DNA of 64,000 nt from Blastomonas ursincola (GTDB lineage: Bacteria > Pseudomonadota > Alphaproteobacteria > Sphingomonadales > Sphingomonadaceae), in assembly GCF_013607875.1 (NCBI RefSeq), contig NZ_VDES01000002.1:327638-391637 (forward strand). Reading direction: 5' to 3'. Positions within the stretch are counted from its first letter, which is position 1. Each line of letters begins with the position of its first letter. The position numbers and the translations under genes are program-made. The notes under the pieces are model-generated. The model was not told where the DNA came from and did no database searches. It was given only the letters and a program-made list of their open reading frames with translations. Of the stretch, positions 61,915 through 64,000 are shown piece by piece.

Positions 61915-62162
61915 CGGAAATATCCTCGAAGTGGCGGATGTGGCGATAGGGTAACACCGGCGGAATCGCGCCGGATCTCTGCGTCCCTTCGCTGAGACGG
62001 GAGCCGAGGACAACACTCGCCATGCGCCGGCGCCAGATTTTTCACTGGTGTTGCCTATTTGAGACAGCAATGTGTCGCTGGCGACTCAACCGGTAGCTGG
62101 AGCGGCGCTCGGCTTTGCAATGGTTTTCAAGGGCTTGCTCTGCGCAACGACCGCGCTGGCGG

Positions 62163-63497
62163 TCAGTCCTCGACGATCGCGCTGGCAGTGCGGGTGTCGC
62201 GCATGCGGACATAGACGATCAGCGACAGCGCGATCATGCCCGTGACATACCAGTAGAAGCCGCGCTCCCATCCGGCCTGCTTGAAGCTGAGGGCGACATA
62301 TTCCGCCGTACCGCCGAAGATGGTGTTCGCCAGCGCATAGGGCAGCGCGACGCCCAGCGCGCGGATATGCGCGGGGAAGAGCTCGGCCTTCACCACCGCG
62401 TTGATCGAGGTATAGCCGGTGACGATCACCAGTCCGCCGAGCACCAGGCAAAATGCGATGACCGGATCACGCGTGGTCTCCAGCGCGGCGAACAGCGGAT
62501 AGGTGCACAGCACCCCCAGCACGCCGAAGCCGACCAGCAGCGGCTTGCGCCCCAGCCGGTCGCTGAGCGCGCCCGCCACCGGCTGCAGCAGCATGAACAC
62601 GAACAGGCTGGCACCGTTGATCCGCGAGGCGATCTCGCGGTCGAAGCCCGAGGTGTTGACCAGGAATTTCTGCATGTAGATCGAGAACGCATAGAAGGCG
62701 AGCGTGCCGCCTGCGGTCATCAGCATCACCGTCAGCGCCTCGCGCGGGTGATGGCTGAACAATGCGAGCATGCCCGATTTCGGCGCATCGCTGGCTTGCG
62801 CATTGGCAAAGCTCTCGGTCTCGGCCAGCCCGCGCCGGATCCAGAATACCACCACCGCCAGCGCTGCGCCGATGGCAAAGGGAATGCGCCAGCCCCAGGC
62901 ATCGAGCGCGGCTTCGCTCAGCACCGCCTGCAGCACCAGCAGCACGCCGATCGCCAGCAGCTGCCCGCCGATCAGCGTGACATATTGAAAGGACGAGAAG
63001 AAGCCGCGCCGTCCCTTGCCCGCCATTTCGGACAGATAGGTCGCGCTGGCGCCATATTCGCCGCCGACCGAAAGCCCCTGCATCAGCCGCGCCAGCACCA
63101 GCAGCGCGGGGGCGAGCAGGCCTGCGGTCTCATAGGTCGGCGCCGCCGCGATCAGCAGCGATCCGGCGCACATCAGCGAAACCGACAGCGCCAGCCCGCT
63201 CTTGCGCCCCTTGCGATCGGCATAGATGCCCATCGCCCAGGCCCCGATGGGGCGCATGAAGAAGCCCACCGCAAACACCGCCGCCGCGCCGAGCAGCTGC
63301 GCGGTGCTGTCCCCCGAGGGGAAGAAATGCGGCGCGAAATAGAGCGTGAACGCCGCATAGGCATACCAGTCGTACCATTCGACCAGATTGCCCGTGGACC
63401 CGCCGATGATCGCCCGCATCCGCTCGCGCGCGGTCGGGCCGTGGGCGGACGGCGCGATGCCTGCCGGCGGTCTGACAGGTGGCGGAGAGCTCGTCAT
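62163..63497 (-). CDS. kgtP: Alpha-ketoglutarate permease-like MHS transporter
   Basis: 444 residues, twelve spans. Agrees closely with my memory of E. coli KgtP throughout: [72 protein letters not shown] and [13 protein letters not shown]. Proton-coupled uptake of 2-oxoglutarate or a similar dicarboxylate is likely. Leftward, with the tRNA-Arg gene in the same direction 78 bases upstream. Confidence 0.88.
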   Translation of the reverse strand: MTSSPPPVRPPAGIAPSAHGPTARERMRAIIGGSTGNLVEWYDWYAYAAFTLYFAPHFFPSGDSTAQLLGAAAVFAVGFFMRPIGAWAMGIYADRKGRKSGLALSVSLMCAGSLLIAAAPTYETAGLLAPALLVLARLMQGLSVGGEYGASATYLSEMAGKGRRGFFSSFQYVTLIGGQLLAIGVLLVLQAVLSEAALDAWGWRIPFAIGAALAVVVFWIRRGLAETESFANAQASDAPKSGMLALFSHHPREALTVMLMTAGGTLAFYAFSIYMQKFLVNTSGFDREIASRINGASLFVFMLLQPVAGALSDRLGRKPLLVGFGVLGVLCTYPLFAALETTRDPVIAFCLVLGGLVIVTGYTSINAVVKAELFPAHIRALGVALPYALANTIFGGTAEYVALSFKQAGWERGFYWYVTGMIALSLIVYVRMRDTRTASAIVED

Positions 63498-63575
63498 TGG
63501 CGATGCTGGCTTTGCAATGGGTCAGGCATGGCGGACCTCAAAGCGGAAATATCGCCGACTCGATACGCAAGAATC

Positions 63576-63652
<77 letters not shown>

Positions 63653-63717
63653 ATCGCCAAGGGGCAAGCCCTTAGCAAGCCGATTGCGCCGCCGCCAGCC
63701 CCTTTGTGCAGCGATCA

Positions 63718-63747
63718 TTGACCCTGTGGCCCCTGCGGCGCTATAGC
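63718..63747 (+). promoter_or_regulatory. Candidate promoter of argD
   Basis: TTGACC (63718-63723), an 18-base spacer and TATAGC (63742-63747) fit a sigma-70-type promoter reading toward argD. Transcription would start near 63754, just before a hairpin. Confidence 0.5.
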
Positions 63748-63762
63748 TTGGGCCCGCACGCT

Positions 63763-63792
63763 GGCGGCCCTGGTTCATGGGGTCGCCTTTTT
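63763..63792 (+). terminator. Terminator-like hairpin in the argD leader
   Basis: GGCGGCCC pairs with GGGTCGCC (8 bp, one G-T pair, 9-base loop) and is followed by TTTTT, then AC and TTTT. No rightward gene lies upstream for it to terminate, so it could act as an attenuator between the candidate promoter and argD. Confidence 0.5.
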
Positions 63793-63886
63793 ACTTTTGG
63801 TGCCGTGGTCCCCGTGCACCGGGTGAATGCGCAAGGCGCGTGCTGTTTTTTTGAGGGACCCGCGAAGAAGGAAGGACAAGGCTGCC

Positions 63887-64000
63887 ATGACGATCACGCC
63901 GCTGATGCCCGTTTACCCCCGGTGCGCTGTGCGCCCGGTGCGCGGCGAAGGCTGTTACCTGATCGGAGAGCGTGGCGAGCGATATCTGGACTTTGCCAGC
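63887..64000 (+). CDS. argD: Acetylornithine/succinylornithine aminotransferase (5' part)
   Basis: Thirty-eight codons are visible before the window ends, from an ATG with GGAAGGA upstream. MTITPLMPVYPRCAVRPVRG and GEGCYLIGERGERYLDFAS are the characteristic opening of class III PLP-dependent ornithine aminotransferases (PVY...P, G.YL.D..G..YLDF). ArgD converts N-acetylglutamate semialdehyde to N-acetylornithine. The PLP lysine lies outside the window, so the exact substrate within the family is not certain. Confidence 0.85.
   Translation, partial: MTITPLMPVYPRCAVRPVRGEGCYLIGERGERYLDFAS

Overview
The window is a 64 kb, GC-rich (roughly two-thirds G+C by eye) and densely coded chromosomal segment from an alphaproteobacterium, most likely of the Sphingomonadales (Erythrobacter/Porphyrobacter/Blastomonas-like). 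The reasons are a CYP153 alkane hydroxylase, RegBA redox regulators, TonB-dependent receptor and MHS transporters, a fatty-acyl-AMP ligase, and above all an adjacent pair of giant multidomain genes for propionyl-CoA synthase and malonyl-CoA reductase. That pair is known from Chloroflexus and, among proteobacteria, from Erythrobacter sp. NAP1. The assignment is inferred; no rRNA lies in the window.

Layout. 1-5.5 kb: 5' part of a CYP153 gene, then glnK-amtB (leftward, with a textbook sigma-54 promoter and a terminator), an orphan ABC-2-type ATPase and nadB. 5.7-16.8 kb: a class A-type beta-lactamase-like lipoprotein, the pcs-mcr operon (3-hydroxypropionate pathway) and a ParDE-type toxin-antitoxin pair. 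17-24.4 kb: ygjP-like/ycgN/SCO1 operon, ankyrin protein, GFA-GST pair, two proteins of unknown function, acyl-CoA dehydrogenase. 24.5-32.8 kb: membrane adenylate cyclase, glnD, acyl-CoA ligase, lgt-midA. 32.8-44.9 kb: tsaC, DmdC-like acyl-CoA dehydrogenase, DUF815 ATPase, nupC, GGCT-GNAT, telA/xpaC-like pair and several small genes. 44.9-50.9 kb: KefB-type antiporter, fatty-acyl-AMP ligase, recX-DUF192-mtgA. 51-57.9 kb: one leftward operon cyoABCD-surf1-regB-regA in which nearly all genes overlap by 1-4 bases, with an FNR-type box upstream. 58-64 kb: MHS transporter, small membrane protein, TonB receptor, kgtP, tRNA-Arg(CCG), and the start of argD behind a promoter/hairpin leader.

Functional links. 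PCS and MCR together convert malonyl-CoA through malonate semialdehyde and 3-hydroxypropionate to propionyl-CoA, the characteristic half of the 3-hydroxypropionate bi-cycle. The carboxylases and methylmalonyl-CoA steps are not in this window. GlnD would uridylylate GlnK at Tyr51, which in turn gates AmtB. The cyo operon couples a bo3-type quinol oxidase to its assembly factor and to a quinone/redox-sensing two-component system, suggesting that oxidase level and redox signalling are set together.

Several palindromic intergenic repeats are present, including one dispersed element seen twice (near 32.7 and 50.9 kb), each time between convergent genes. No rRNA, CRISPR array, prophage or insertion sequence was recognised.
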